DNA of 64,000 bases from Streptomyces sp. NBC_01454 (GTDB taxonomy: Bacteria; Actinomycetota; Actinomycetes; Streptomycetales; Streptomycetaceae), in contig NZ_CP109462.1 in NCBI RefSeq assembly GCF_036227565.1, forward strand, positions 324,249 through 388,248, written 5' to 3'. A program made the position numbers and the translations under genes. Under the pieces are notes generated by a model. The model was not told the DNA's origin. It made no database searches and saw only the letters and a list, made by a program, of their open reading frames with translations. This document shows, piece by piece, positions 17,937 through 27,604 of the stretch (positions within the stretch are counted from its first letter, which is position 1; every line of letters begins with the position of its first letter).

Positions 17937-20564
17937 TCAGGGGCGCCGGGGCGGGCCCGCCGGCCGCGTCGCCCGGCGGATGGGGCGGGGCGGCGGTGGT
18001 GATGCGGGTGGGGCGCCGCCGCTGGGCGAAGGCACGGGCAGCACCGGTGCGGGGATGGAGGCCGGTCCCGCCGCCGAGCGGCCGGACGGAGCGGTAGCCC
18101 CCGAGGACGGCGCAGGCCCTGGCACTGGCGGCGAACTGGCGGCCACGCGCACACCAGGAGGACTCGACGGGCGCGTTGGTCCGGAGATCGGTTGGGCCAT
18201 GCCGAGCTGGGCATTGGCCGCGTGACGTCCCACGAACCGCCCTGCGGTCTGCACGTTGCGCCGGTACTCGTCGCCGAAGGCGCGGGCGCCGTCGACCTTT
18301 GCCGTGACCCGCGCGCCGGCCCGGTTCTTTGCTGCGGTCAGCTGCCCCTTGACGGCGTTGGCCCGGGCGGCTGCGGCCGTCCCGCCCCGCTTGGCAGCTG
18401 CGATGCCCCGGGGGACGCCGACCGGGGCACCCACTGTCGCGAGGGTGGCGAACTTCGTGGCCTTCCAGCCGAACCGCGCTGTCGCGGCGGCGCCCTTGCC
18501 GGCCGCCAGGGTGGCCCGGCCCCCGCGGGACTGCGCCATCTTGTTCGAAGCGGCAGTGGCGAGTCGGCGGCGCAGTGCCTGCTTGGCGGCTCCTTGCGCG
18601 GCGACCTTCGCGGCTGTCGCGGCGCCACCGGTGCCCACGGCGGCCGCGGCATTGGTGGCGAGGCGTGCGGCCGAGCGCAGGCGGCCACCGCGTTTGCCGC
18701 GCTGGGGCGGTCCCATCCACATCTGCTTGGCTGTGCGCCCAGCCTTGCCGATCGGCCTGCTGACCTTGCGGGCTTCACCGCGGGCCTCGCCGAACAGCTG
18801 CTTGATGCCCGGGGCGGTCTCGGCGTACCGGCCGAAGGAGTTGAAGACGCTCTGACGGCTGCCGCCGACGCGGGCGTTGGCCAGGCGCCGGTTCAAGTTG
18901 ACGCTGACCTGCCGCGCGGTCTCCTTGATCTTCTTCTGGCCGACGATTCCCGCGACAGCGGCGAGGTCCAGGCAGATGAACTTGACGGCGAGGATCTCAC
19001 CGGTGTCCGCGTCGATCAGCGCGACGATGATCACGATGAATACCGCGAGGAACAGGATCGCGAGGATGACGCCGAGGACGGCCTTGACGATGGCCGAGAC
19101 CCAGCGCCACAGAACTCCGCGGCCGCCGCCGGGCAGGATGCCGGCGGCCAGGGCCCAGTGCCCCTTGATGCCTTCGAAGGCGAGCCAGCCCTGCGCGACC
19201 AGGAAGGTGCCGGTGACCAGGACCATGAGCACCGAGACGATGATCGCCGCGAGCGCGACGAAGGCCGCAGAGAACGTCATGTCGGCCGACGCCTTCTTCG
19301 CGTCGCCCTCTTTGACCTTGCACACCTTGGTGAAATGCTCGCCCGCGTTGGTGAGCTGAGCCGCGTACGTGGCCTCACCGGTGGGGTTGATCCTGTTGGC
19401 CTCGAAGAAGTCGATGCCCATCTGCTCGAAGTTGTACTTGACCAGCGACGCCTCGGCGAACGCCTTCGAGCACGCAGGGTCCTTGAACGTCTTGCCGTAG
19501 AGCATCAACTGGGTCGGCTTCACGATGAACGCGTCGACCAGAGCGTCGGTGATCGGTCTGGAGACGTTCTCCGGCTTGGCGTCACCCTCCGGGTTCTGGG
19601 ACAGGACGACCGCACTGACCTCCAGCGAGAGGTCTTTCGCCTTCCCGATCAGGCCGTCGTCGCTCAGCAGCATCGTCGAACCGCCCGGCGAAGGCTGGTC
19701 GTGTGTGCCCAGCAGCACCTGCGCCGGTGAGAGCAGGACCGTGGTGGCGATGGCGGCGACGACCAGGGACGTGCCGGCTTCGGCGAAGCCCTTGCTGCGG
19801 TTCTTGAAGAGGATCTGCCAAGCCGCGTACAGGCCTGCGAACAGAAGGAACAGCCCGGGCAGACCGAGGCGGTTGATGACTTGGTCGCGCAAACTGGTGG
19901 CGATGTCATCGGCGGGCTTGACCAGGATCTTCGCCAGCCCGAAGTTGAGCGCCCAGTCGATCAGCCAGCACGCGAACCCCACGAACCACTTCGCGATCCC
20001 GAAGAAGAACTGCGCCAGCAGGTTCCAAATTTTCAAGTCGATGTCGGTCCAGCCGCCCGTGTCCGAGTCGACGCTGTACGCCGAGATCGGGACGCCGTCC
20101 TTGTCCTTGACGTTGAACGGCTGCAGTAGGCCGTCGGAGCCGTTCTTGGGCGATTTGCTCAGGTCCTCGACCGGCTTGTCCTCGTCCCCCGGCTGAGGCG
20201 CAGGCGGTGTCACCCCGGGGCGGGGCTCCATCGGGTTGTAGGTGTCCTCCGGCTTGGGCTTCGTCGTCGGCTTGTCGTCCTTGCCGTCGGCACCCCCGCC
20301 GCTGCCGCCCTCCTTGCAGTACTTGTACTGGGCACTGTCGTGGGGCAGTTGGTCGCAGGGATCGGGCTTGTCCTTGTCGTCGCCCGGCTTCGGAGTGGGC
20401 TTGGCGTCCGGAGCGGTGGGGGCCGGGCCGGGGCTGGGGGTGGGGACCGTGTCCGCGAAGGCGACCGCGGCGGTCAGACCCAGCAGCAGTGCCAGGGGCA
20501 CGGCGATGAGCCAGATACGCAGGGCGCGGCGCCGGCGGGGTGCGGCACGGGAGGCGGATTTCAT
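17937..20564 (-). CDS. VirB6/TrbL-like polytopic channel protein
   Basis: An 875-residue membrane protein. A signal-like N-terminal helix (LRIWLIAVPLALLLGLTAAVAFA) is followed by a 100-residue Pro/Lys/Asp linker with a Cys pair. At least six membrane segments follow between about residues 190 and 520, e.g. WFVGFACWLIDWAL and VILAILFLAVFIVIIVALI. The long C-terminal cytoplasmic tail is very rich in Ala, Arg and Gly and ends Pro-rich. This is the architecture of the large VirB6-like subunit in actinobacterial T4SS. Start ATG 20564 overlaps the virB4 stop (ATGA). The upstream extension is arginine-rich low-complexity shadow. Confidence 0.8.
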   Translation of the reverse strand: MKSASRAAPRRRRALRIWLIAVPLALLLGLTAAVAFADTVPTPSPGPAPTAPDAKPTPKPGDDKDKPDPCDQLPHDSAQYKYCKEGGSGGGADGKDDKPTTKPKPEDTYNPMEPRPGVTPPAPQPGDEDKPVEDLSKSPKNGSDGLLQPFNVKDKDGVPISAYSVDSDTGGWTDIDLKIWNLLAQFFFGIAKWFVGFACWLIDWALNFGLAKILVKPADDIATSLRDQVINRLGLPGLFLLFAGLYAAWQILFKNRSKGFAEAGTSLVVAAIATTVLLSPAQVLLGTHDQPSPGGSTMLLSDDGLIGKAKDLSLEVSAVVLSQNPEGDAKPENVSRPITDALVDAFIVKPTQLMLYGKTFKDPACSKAFAEASLVKYNFEQMGIDFFEANRINPTGEATYAAQLTNAGEHFTKVCKVKEGDAKKASADMTFSAAFVALAAIIVSVLMVLVTGTFLVAQGWLAFEGIKGHWALAAGILPGGGRGVLWRWVSAIVKAVLGVILAILFLAVFIVIIVALIDADTGEILAVKFICLDLAAVAGIVGQKKIKETARQVSVNLNRRLANARVGGSRQSVFNSFGRYAETAPGIKQLFGEARGEARKVSRPIGKAGRTAKQMWMGPPQRGKRGGRLRSAARLATNAAAAVGTGGAATAAKVAAQGAAKQALRRRLATAASNKMAQSRGGRATLAAGKGAAATARFGWKATKFATLATVGAPVGVPRGIAAAKRGGTAAAARANAVKGQLTAAKNRAGARVTAKVDGARAFGDEYRRNVQTAGRFVGRHAANAQLGMAQPISGPTRPSSPPGVRVAASSPPVPGPAPSSGATAPSGRSAAGPASIPAPVLPVPSPSGGAPPASPPPPRPIRRATRPAGPPRRP

Positions 20565-23158
20565 GCCAGCGCGCCTTCGAGGGGCACCGCGACGGCCGGC
20601 TCGTCCTCGCCCATCTGGCCCGGCGTCGTGTGAATGGCGTCCGCGGCGCCGTCGTCGGCGGGAATGAGGACCTTCATTCCCGCGATCCGCTTGCGCAGGT
20701 CCCGGTAGAGGCATTCGCCGGCGCGCAGTCCGCGCTCGGCGTCGGAGACGTTGAGCGGGCTCAGGTTCTCCGTGATCAGCTTGATCATTTCCTCGTCGTG
20801 GGGGTCGAGGTCGATGAACTCGAGGCACCGGGCGGCGAGGGTCTTGGAACGGTGGCGGAAAACGAAGATGTGGGAGAGCAGCGCCCTGATCTTGTCGCCA
20901 AGCTCGTTCTTAGGTCCGATGTCGTACGGGTCGTGGCTGCCCGCGAAGGCACCCGCACCGTGCTTGCGCCCGTCGGCGATGATCTCGAGCAGCAAGTTGG
21001 AACCCTCGGCGGACGAGGTCAGCCACCAGCACTCGTCCAGGAAAACGCCGGTGAACTCCGAGGAGTTGGCGAACGCGACCTCCCGGCACAGCGCGGTGAT
21101 GAGGTACATCAGGCGCCAGCCGAACCGCTTCTCAACCTCCAGGCTGCGCAGGCGGTGCTCGCTGAGCTCCTCCTTGGTCGGCAGGCCGAGCCGGTCGACG
21201 GCGAAGACGATGGAGTCGGCGTTCGTGATGCGGACGACCGGCAGGGCCGGGTCGAAAATCGTGCGGCCGAGGTCCTTCTTCGACAAGGCCCGCATCTTGC
21301 GGACGAGCTCGGAGGCCGCGGCGCGCACGGCGGCGTCGTTCGGCTCCTCCGCGTCCGGCGTCTTCGCGCGTGCAGCGAGGTTGGCGATGAGCGCGTTCAT
21401 GGACGGGGCCGGGCCACGCCGGGTGGCCTCGATGCTCTCGGCGAGCGTGACGCCCTCGATCGACATGCTGGCGATGTCCAGCAGGGGCGTGAGGAACGAC
21501 TCGCAGTACCGCGCCGCGCGCGGTCCGCGGAAGATCCGCAGCGGGTCGAGCGAAACGCCGGCGGTCTCGTCGACCCGGATGATCTGCGTCTCGCCCGGGC
21601 AGGCCAGGGCGAACCTGGTCCATTCCTGCTGCGGCGTACGGTCGATGACAAGGGCGCGGCCGCGGCTGCGGGACTCACCGGAGCGGTGGCCGGTGGACAG
21701 AATCGAGTACATCGCCGTCTTGAGTGCGACGCTCTTGCCGGAGCCCAGCTCCCCCACGAAGGCCGCGCTCGCCGAGGCGTTGACCCGGGGCCCGTGACTG
21801 AAGTCGATCAGGACGGGACGGACACCGCCGCCGGACAACTGCAGGCCGTACAGAGAGCCGGTGTCGTCTCCGAGACTGGCGCCGCTGAACGGCATCGCCA
21901 TGGCGAAGTCACGGGCGAGCAGGTACTGGTTGAAGTCGAGAAGGGGCCGCGGGGTCTTGGTGCCGGGCAGCATGGCGTGGAAGAGGGGGACCTGGTCGCC
22001 GACCGGCCTCACCAGGGTGTAGTCGTTGCCGCCGAAGTGGTGCTTGAGGGAGTTGGCCCGCTCGTTGGCCTCTTCCGAGGTGGCGCCCCACACGCACGTG
22101 ACGACGGATGCGCGGATCTCGACCTCGGTGGAGGAGGAGGTCAGCCGGTCCCGGTATTCGTCCAGTGAGAACGATGCCTTGTCCAGGGAGGCCGGAACGC
22201 CGGCGGTCTCTCCGTCGTACTCACCGCGCTGGTGCGCGAGCTCGCGCTGCTGCCTGCGGGACTTGGGCTCGGCCTTCGAGCCGGCCTCGATGTTCAACCG
22301 GACCGCCCAGTCGACCGGGAAGCCGAAGTCATCCAAAGCGGCCAAGTACTCGGAGCCGGGGAAGCGGAAGGAGTCGGGCATCTCCGCCAGCACGCTGAAG
22401 GCCTGATAGCTGCTGCCGAACTCGGTGGTCACCTTGGCGAAGCGGCGGCCGAACGGGTTCGAGGGCCCCTTGCGGCTCTGCCCTGCGCGGCCGCCCTCGT
22501 CCATGACGACCTGGGTGTGAGCGGCGACGGTGCGCCCGCGGCCGCGCAGGCCGCGCGGTGCACCCTCTTCCGGGAGCAGCGGCTCGTCGAGACCTCGGCG
22601 CGCGGCGTGTCCGTAGATCCACAGGATTTCCGCCTCGGTGGCGGCCTTGAGCTGGATCCCGGCCGGCCAGGATGCGGCGATCCGGTTCGCCTGGAGAAGC
22701 CGCTCGGCCTCCTCGTCTGCGGTGATGGGCGGCACCGGCAGCCCGAGCGCGGACATCAACTCGGCCTGCGCCGAGGAGGCGACGGCCCTGGCGGTCTGCT
22801 TGAGGTCCAGGTGCGGCAGGGGTATCGCCAGGAAGTCGAGGCGGCCGGTCAGTTCGAGACCTTCCAGCTGGTCGAGGACCCTCAGCGACAGGTCGACGTA
22901 TTCGGGACTCTTGTCCCAGTCCACCCCGGCCGTCATCCGCTGGACCACAGAGGCGGCGTCGACCTGCGGGCACAGGCTCAGCAGCAGGACCTCACCGCGA
23001 AGGCTCTTGAACAGCGCCTCCAGGGCGTCGAGCCTCTCCCTCTTCGTTGCCTTGGACGCGTGGGTGTAGTTCTCGGTGTCGACCTTCCATACGCCCCACG
23101 TGGCGGCGTTGGTCGTCCAGATGAGGTTGCCGCTGATGTGCCGGACGGGGAGACGCAT
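20561..23158 (-). CDS. VirB4/TraC-like T4SS ATPase
   Basis: An 865-residue protein whose C-terminal half is a RecA-like ATPase: Walker A GELGSGKSVA near residue 471, Walker B GVFLDECWW near residue 704, and the segment FAGSHDPYDIG beyond it. The N-terminal half holds the VirB4-type domain that contacts the channel. It energises assembly of the conjugative channel at the inner face of the membrane. Upstream is the VirB3-like gene and downstream, with ATGA overlap, the VirB6-like gene, a normal T4SS order. Confidence 0.92.
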   Translation of the reverse strand: MRLPVRHISGNLIWTTNAATWGVWKVDTENYTHASKATKRERLDALEALFKSLRGEVLLLSLCPQVDAASVVQRMTAGVDWDKSPEYVDLSLRVLDQLEGLELTGRLDFLAIPLPHLDLKQTARAVASSAQAELMSALGLPVPPITADEEAERLLQANRIAASWPAGIQLKAATEAEILWIYGHAARRGLDEPLLPEEGAPRGLRGRGRTVAAHTQVVMDEGGRAGQSRKGPSNPFGRRFAKVTTEFGSSYQAFSVLAEMPDSFRFPGSEYLAALDDFGFPVDWAVRLNIEAGSKAEPKSRRQQRELAHQRGEYDGETAGVPASLDKASFSLDEYRDRLTSSSTEVEIRASVVTCVWGATSEEANERANSLKHHFGGNDYTLVRPVGDQVPLFHAMLPGTKTPRPLLDFNQYLLARDFAMAMPFSGASLGDDTGSLYGLQLSGGGVRPVLIDFSHGPRVNASASAAFVGELGSGKSVALKTAMYSILSTGHRSGESRSRGRALVIDRTPQQEWTRFALACPGETQIIRVDETAGVSLDPLRIFRGPRAARYCESFLTPLLDIASMSIEGVTLAESIEATRRGPAPSMNALIANLAARAKTPDAEEPNDAAVRAAASELVRKMRALSKKDLGRTIFDPALPVVRITNADSIVFAVDRLGLPTKEELSEHRLRSLEVEKRFGWRLMYLITALCREVAFANSSEFTGVFLDECWWLTSSAEGSNLLLEIIADGRKHGAGAFAGSHDPYDIGPKNELGDKIRALLSHIFVFRHRSKTLAARCLEFIDLDPHDEEMIKLITENLSPLNVSDAERGLRAGECLYRDLRKRIAGMKVLIPADDGAADAIHTTPGQMGEDEPAVAVPLEGALA

Positions 23159-23194
23159 GGCTGAAGTCCTTCGTGGATGAGGCGCAGGGCGCCG

Positions 23195-23812
23195 CTACGA
23201 GCGGGGGTGCTGGTCCTCGAGCGAGGCGAGGAGGCTCTGCAACTGGCTCCGGCCGCTCGAGCGGGGCGGCGTCGTCTGAGCGGGACCGGCGGGGCCGGCC
23301 GGCCGGGCGGAGGAGACGGCGGCCGAAGTCGGGCGGCGTGCCGGGCGTGACTGGGGCGCCGCGGCCACCTGCCGCCGTTGCGGCGCCGGGGCGAGCCCGT
23401 CGGAGTCAGGGCCCCCGACGGTCCGGACGGTTGCGGTCGTCCGCGACAGCTGGGGGCGCGGGTGCCGCTGGGGGCGGCCGGCAAGCCGGCCGCCTGCGGG
23501 CGCCGAGGCGTAGATGAGCAGGGAGCGCAGCGCGCGTGCCGGATCCCGGCCGTCGATGCGCGCGTAGCGCAGCACCCAGGCCAGCCCCCAGGGGAGCGCG
23601 ATCATGATGAGGATGTTCGCGAGGCCGAAGTGCGCCCAGAGGGCCTGTGTGATGGCCAGAAGCCCGAAGACGACGACCATGGTGACGATCTGGGTGATCG
23701 TGTACGGGCCTCCCGGGAGCCGTCCGGCTCCCGGGAGTTTGCCGATGACGAGGGGATGCTTCCGGGCCCGGGTGTAGGAGTGCCCGACGAGGTCTTCCTC
23801 GGACGCGCTCAC
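23195..23812 (-). CDS. VirB3/PrgI-like membrane protein
   Basis: A 205-residue protein with a short N-terminal segment, two adjacent membrane helices at about residues 38-85 (TITQIVTMVVVFGLLAITQ, IMIALPWGLAWVLRYARI) and a long basic Pro/Arg-rich C-terminal tail. Two closely spaced helices just upstream of virB4 match VirB3/PrgI-type proteins. GTG 23812 overlaps the preceding stop (GTGA). A longer upstream extension would overlap the neighbour in another frame and is rejected. Confidence 0.7.
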   Translation of the reverse strand: MSASEEDLVGHSYTRARKHPLVIGKLPGAGRLPGGPYTITQIVTMVVVFGLLAITQALWAHFGLANILIMIALPWGLAWVLRYARIDGRDPARALRSLLIYASAPAGGRLAGRPQRHPRPQLSRTTATVRTVGGPDSDGLAPAPQRRQVAAAPQSRPARRPTSAAVSSARPAGPAGPAQTTPPRSSGRSQLQSLLASLEDQHPRS

Positions 23813-24135
23813 AGCAGCGCCTTGGAGTTGCCGGCGTCCGGCCCGGGCACCTGCGGGGCGACGCTGGAGGCCTGGTCGTCGATCTCCGAGCCGACCTTCG
23901 ACTGCAGGGAAGGCAGGTTGGCGATGCCCCACAGGACGAGCGCGCCCAGGAGGAACGCGACGAGGGTGGCGACCCAGGACTTGGTCTTCCAGTACGCCAT
24001 CGCGACGGCGGCCAGGACCATGACGCCGACGACCAGCTTGATGAGAGTGCCGATCTGGTTGGTCTTGAGCGTGGCCCAGTCGAGCAGGTCGCCGGCGAGG
24101 ACGACGGTGTTCGGGTCTGCGGTCAGCGGGTGCAT
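23809..24135 (-). CDS. small two-helix membrane protein, pilin/VirB2-like
   Basis: A 108-residue protein with two hydrophobic helices (LIKLVVGVMVLAAVAMAYW and SWVATLVAFLLGALVLWGIA) and an acidic C-terminus. Size, topology and position before the VirB3-like gene fit VirB2 or its Gram-positive equivalents. No signal peptide is obvious. AGGAAA lies before the ATG. Confidence 0.65.
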   Translation of the reverse strand: MHPLTADPNTVVLAGDLLDWATLKTNQIGTLIKLVVGVMVLAAVAMAYWKTKSWVATLVAFLLGALVLWGIANLPSLQSKVGSEIDDQASSVAPQVPGPDAGNSKALL

Positions 24136-24169
24136 GAACGTTTCCTCTTTCGGTGGTGGGCGACGGTGA

Positions 24170-25261
24170 TCAGCTGCCGGACGGTGATGCGGCGCCGCTG
24201 GGTGCGACCGGGGCCTGGGCGTTCGGGGCGCTGGACGGCTTGCTCTGGGCAGCGGTGGCCGGGGCGTCGTCGAGGGAGGAGATCTCCCACCGCCCGGCGC
24301 GCGCGGTCAGGCCGAGCGCGTACGTGAGCGGGAAGGTGTTGCCGTCCGCGTCGGTGGCGTCGACCGAGACCAGCAGGCGCCTGCGGACGCCGTCGCCGGG
24401 GACCTTGTTGTCGGCGCTGTCGGGGGAGTCGTCCTGAACGGCGGTGAGCTTGATGGAGGAGTAGGGGGTCGGCGTCACGGGAGAGATGTGGACGCCGGGA
24501 GCGGTGTAACGGTCCAACTCGCCCTGGCCGGCCACGTACGCCTTCAGAAATGAGGCGGCGGTGTCCGATGCGGGGTCGGCGGTCCCGCTGCCGCGAGAGG
24601 TCGGGTAGCCGAGGTCACCGGGCTTGAGTGAGCGCGGCGCGGCGACCTGCGCCGGCAGGGAGACGGCTGTGTATCCGGAGGTGGCATCGGCGGCGGAGCC
24701 GGTCGACTGCACGGCGACGCGGAAGTACTGGACCCCGGCGTCGGTGTAGCCGCCCTTCTTGGACTTCGCCGCAACGTTGACCGCGACAGTGACGGACCAG
24801 TAGCCGGAGGAGACCTCGCGGGCGTCCATCACCTGAGTGCGCAGGGCGCTGCGGGTGCCGGCAGGGTGCGTGAGCGCGATGCTGCCCGAGTAGTACGGCG
24901 CCAGGTTCTTCTCGGTGCCCTCCCCGGCTTCCAGGTAGGAGCCGACAAACAGCTGCGCGAAGCCCGCCGGCCCGGTCGCGGCGGTCGACTTGACCGCGGC
25001 CTGCGGCTTGGGCGCGCTCTGGGCCGGTGCGGAGGAGCTGAGCAGAGCCAGGACTCCGATGACCGGACCGGAGGCGATCAGCGCCCATGCCCCGACGCGC
25101 GCCAGGCGCGCGAGTCCGGTCAGGCCGGCCGTGCTCGTCTTCCAGCCGGCGGCCTCCTCCGTCTCGTTCTGTTCGGCCGGCCCCGGTTCGACGGTCTCGA
25201 CAGCCGCGTCCTCGGGCCACGCCTCGTTCTCCCGACGAGCCTTTCGGCGTGAGCGCTTCAC
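24170..25261 (-). CDS. conjugal transfer protein TcpC-like (VirB8 fold)
   Basis: A 363-residue protein with a charged cytoplasmic N-terminus, one membrane helix at about residues 55-77, then two NTF2-like domains outside the membrane. The first is about residues 95-210 (FAQLFVGSYLEAGEG, YFRVAVQS) and the second about 235-345 (ASFLKAYVAGQGELDRY, LLVSVDATDADG). This is the TcpC layout known from pCW3-type and Tn916-type transfer systems. It begins inside the stop of the 94-residue gene (ATGA overlap) and heads the structural T4SS genes. Confidence 0.85.
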   Translation of the reverse strand: MKRSRRKARRENEAWPEDAAVETVEPGPAEQNETEEAAGWKTSTAGLTGLARLARVGAWALIASGPVIGVLALLSSSAPAQSAPKPQAAVKSTAATGPAGFAQLFVGSYLEAGEGTEKNLAPYYSGSIALTHPAGTRSALRTQVMDAREVSSGYWSVTVAVNVAAKSKKGGYTDAGVQYFRVAVQSTGSAADATSGYTAVSLPAQVAAPRSLKPGDLGYPTSRGSGTADPASDTAASFLKAYVAGQGELDRYTAPGVHISPVTPTPYSSIKLTAVQDDSPDSADNKVPGDGVRRRLLVSVDATDADGNTFPLTYALGLTARAGRWEISSLDDAPATAAQSKPSSAPNAQAPVAPSGAASPSGS

Positions 25262-25542
25262 GACGCGCTCCGCTGGGCCTGCGCCGTCAGGAGTGCGGCG
25301 ATGCGGGACTTCAGCTGCTCGGGGGTACGGGACTTCAGCGTCTCCCAGGACATGAGCGCGGGCTCGGAGTCGTGGTCGAGGAAGTGGCGCATCTGCTCGT
25401 GCACGGTGCGGTCGAGCGGGTCGCGCACCAGGGCGGTGCCCAGGCGGGTGGCGGTGATGCGGGCGGTGGCCACGCGGGTCTCGTCCTCGTCGGCCAGCGG
25501 GCCTGCAGCACGAGTGGGGCCGGAGGTGTGGGCGGCAGTCAT
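25258..25542 (-). CDS. hypothetical protein, first gene of the T4SS operon
   Basis: A 94-residue charged protein, not recognised. It is mostly helical (TARITATRLGTALVRDPLDRTVHEQMRHFLDHD), with no membrane segment or Cys. ATG 25542 is preceded by GGGAGC. Its stop overlaps the tcpC-like start, so it is probably translated with the T4SS proteins. The bipartite element lies 62 bases upstream. Confidence 0.65.
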   Translation of the reverse strand: MTAAHTSGPTRAAGPLADEDETRVATARITATRLGTALVRDPLDRTVHEQMRHFLDHDSEPALMSWETLKSRTPEQLKSRIAALLTAQAQRSAS

Positions 25543-25603
25543 GAAGGTGCTCCCGTGAAGTCGATGGTCAGAGCGGGGAAGGGGGCCGTGCGCGGATCAC
25601 CCG

Positions 25604-25634
25604 TAGAGGTGTGGTTTTGGTCCGCCGTGTGACA
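25604..25634 (-). promoter_or_regulatory. bipartite transfer-operon element, copy 2
   Basis: Leftward TGTCACACG-N13-ACACCTCTA, identical in both blocks and in the gap to copies at 15300 and 40444. It precedes the T4SS operon. Confidence 0.8.
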
Positions 25635-25651
25635 GCCGGAGGGCAAAAAGT

Positions 25652-26575
25652 TCAGGCGGCGGTGCGGACGGCCTGGCGCAGCGGCCGGACCGCCCGACTG
25701 GCGCGCTGGCGCAGGCGCGCGCCTTCGTTGCCCATCGACCGGCGGGTGCGCGGGGCGCGGCCGGGGAGGGTGGAGGCTTCCAGGTAGTAGCTCGCGATCC
25801 GCTGGGCGTCGGAGATCGTGAGCGCCTGGATGTCGACGGCCCACATCACGAGGGAGAGAAGTTCGGCGCGGGGGTCATCGGCGCAGAGCTCGGGTTCGTC
25901 GCTGCTGACGATCTCGAGTTCGACGGCCCGCACGAGGCAGTCGGCCAGCTGCACCTGCGTCGCCGGGTCGGGGTCGCCGGCCGGCAGCAGTGCCGCGGAC
26001 CGGTCGCCGGCGAGCGGCAGCAGCGAGTCCCCTATGTCGCGCAGGGCCGAGCGGTCGTCGTAGTCGGCCGCCATGGTCTTCTGCGCGAGGACGAGGGTGT
26101 CCATCGAGATGTTCGCGAAGACGCCCCGGGGGCGGCGCTCCAGCGGGTAGGTGCCCACGACCTCGAACAGCGCGCTGAACATCGCCGAGACGATGTCGTC
26201 CCAGCGGATTCCCTCGCGCTGCTGCGACTTGGCCATCGAGACGGTCTTCGGCAGCATGACGCGAGCCGCCGTCCGCCAGGCCAGATCCTGATCGGCGCCG
26301 GTGCCCTTGGCGCGCCGCAGCAGGATGGACATCGCCTGGTCGTGGTCCTCCCAGGCGCCGCGGCGGAACAGAGCGCTGATCTTGTCGACCACACCCTGCG
26401 GGTTCTGGGCGCCGGCGAACAGCGGGTGCTCGGCTGCCCAGTCGGCGACCAGGGCGCAGGCGCGGTGGTCGTTGGAGAGTGCCGCCCAGTCGCGGTTCAG
26501 GCTCCGAAGGGTGCTGGAGCCCTCGTCGGTGGCCGAGGCGGAAGAGGTGCTGAGGTGGCTTGTGCGGTGCGACAT
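25652..26575 (-). CDS. divergent sigma-factor-like regulator
   Basis: A 307-residue protein with no firm family match. Residues about 95-150 (AWRTAARVMLPKTVSMA, WDDIVSAMFSALFEVVGTYP, GVFANISMDTL) resemble region 2 of sigma-70 proteins. The C-terminal part (ITISDAQRIA-like stretch, then RSMGNEGARLRQRASRAVRPL) resembles the end of region 4. This is a pattern judgement only. It lies just upstream of the T4SS operon in the same direction, separated by the bipartite element, and could be the activator that reads that element. AGGA precedes the ATG. Confidence 0.5.
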   Translation of the reverse strand: MSHRTSHLSTSSASATDEGSSTLRSLNRDWAALSNDHRACALVADWAAEHPLFAGAQNPQGVVDKISALFRRGAWEDHDQAMSILLRRAKGTGADQDLAWRTAARVMLPKTVSMAKSQQREGIRWDDIVSAMFSALFEVVGTYPLERRPRGVFANISMDTLVLAQKTMAADYDDRSALRDIGDSLLPLAGDRSAALLPAGDPDPATQVQLADCLVRAVELEIVSSDEPELCADDPRAELLSLVMWAVDIQALTISDAQRIASYYLEASTLPGRAPRTRRSMGNEGARLRQRASRAVRPLRQAVRTAA

Positions 26576-27604
26576 CCGAGACCGTCCTTAGTCATCCGGT
26601 GGGGATGCCGCTGACGATCTTTTGACCCCCCTTGTCCGCGGTCTGACCGCACAGGCCGAGGCAGGCGGCCAAGGAAGAACGCGCGTCGCACCGCGGTGGC
26701 GCGCGCACCGGACAAGGGGTGCGGTGGACGTGCGCGCACTGGTGCGCGAGCTGGACAAGGGGTGCGCGCACGGTGCGCATCGCGCGCGCGGGCCGGCGCA
26801 CCAGCGCGGATCTGGTGCGGTGCGCGGTGCGCGCGGCCGGGCGCACCGGTGCGCGCCTTCGCTGGCAGGTTCGCAACGCGCGGCGCGCCATCGGGACCTT
26901 CGCCGGGCGCACCGTGCGCACCTCGCCCGGCGACAGTGCGCACCTGCCGATCGGAAGGCCGGCGCGCGCGGCGCGCCAGTCCCCTGTCTCCCGCCCCGCA
27001 GCGGCGGTGCGTCCACCGTCCTCTTCTGACACAGCGTGATGAACGTGAAGGGCGGAACCCTGAGCGATGTTTCCCCCGAGGCCCACCGCGGTCCGGCCGC
27101 GCCCTACCCGGACAAGGGCGCCAGCCAGCCGGTAGCGAACCTGGTCAAGGAAAGACGCGCCAGGCCGCAGCGGTGGACAAGGGGCGGAAGGAAGGCTTCC
27201 GCAAGCTGGACAAGGGGCGGCCGCCGAGCGGTCCTCAACCTGGACAAGGGGTAATCCGCTATGGGCACACCGGGATTGGGGAGTCCATCCGCATCACTGA
27301 TGACTACAGCACGTCACAAGCCGGGCAGCTCCGTGAAGCCGCCGACCCGCCCCTTGGAGCCGCGTCCGATCAGTTGACCGACCGGTGCGCCTGGCACCGC
27401 GCGCGGGAGCCTGGTCGCCGCCGACCGGCTTGGCGGTGCGCCGTGTGGGTCGACCGCGTACGCGCCGCGCGCCTGCCGCAAGCGCACGTCGGTGAGCGCC
27501 ACGCGCGCCGCGCGCGACGACGTCACCCGGCGGCGCACCGAGGAGGCAGGCCCGAACTCCAACGCGCGCTTCGGCGCGCGCACGAGTGCGGACGCGGCGG
27601 CTGG
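26576..27604. other. repeat-rich gene-free block, candidate origin
   Basis: About 1 kb without a credible gene between two leftward genes. It carries seven copies of GGACAAGGG(G/C), six rightward and one inverted, plus a dense run of GTGCGC-type short repeats at 26690-26860. Open frames across it are made of the repeats in shifting frames. The downstream DNA-binding protein gene (27605-29329) and the repeats together resemble a replication or transfer control region. Confidence 0.55.
26626..27251. repeat. GGACAAGGGG direct-repeat array
   Basis: Copies begin at 26710, 26753, 27110, 27175, 27208 and 27242. An inverted copy lies at about 26628-26637, and an extra inverted one at 29577-29586. 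Copy-to-copy distances of 43, 65, 33 and 34 are near multiples of a helical turn, so bound proteins would sit on one face of the DNA. Confidence 0.75.

Noticed and set aside
27039..27254. Plus-strand frame across the GGACAAGGGG repeats
   Set aside because: Its sequence is made of the repeats in different frames, with no ribosome-binding site and no conserved-looking segment.
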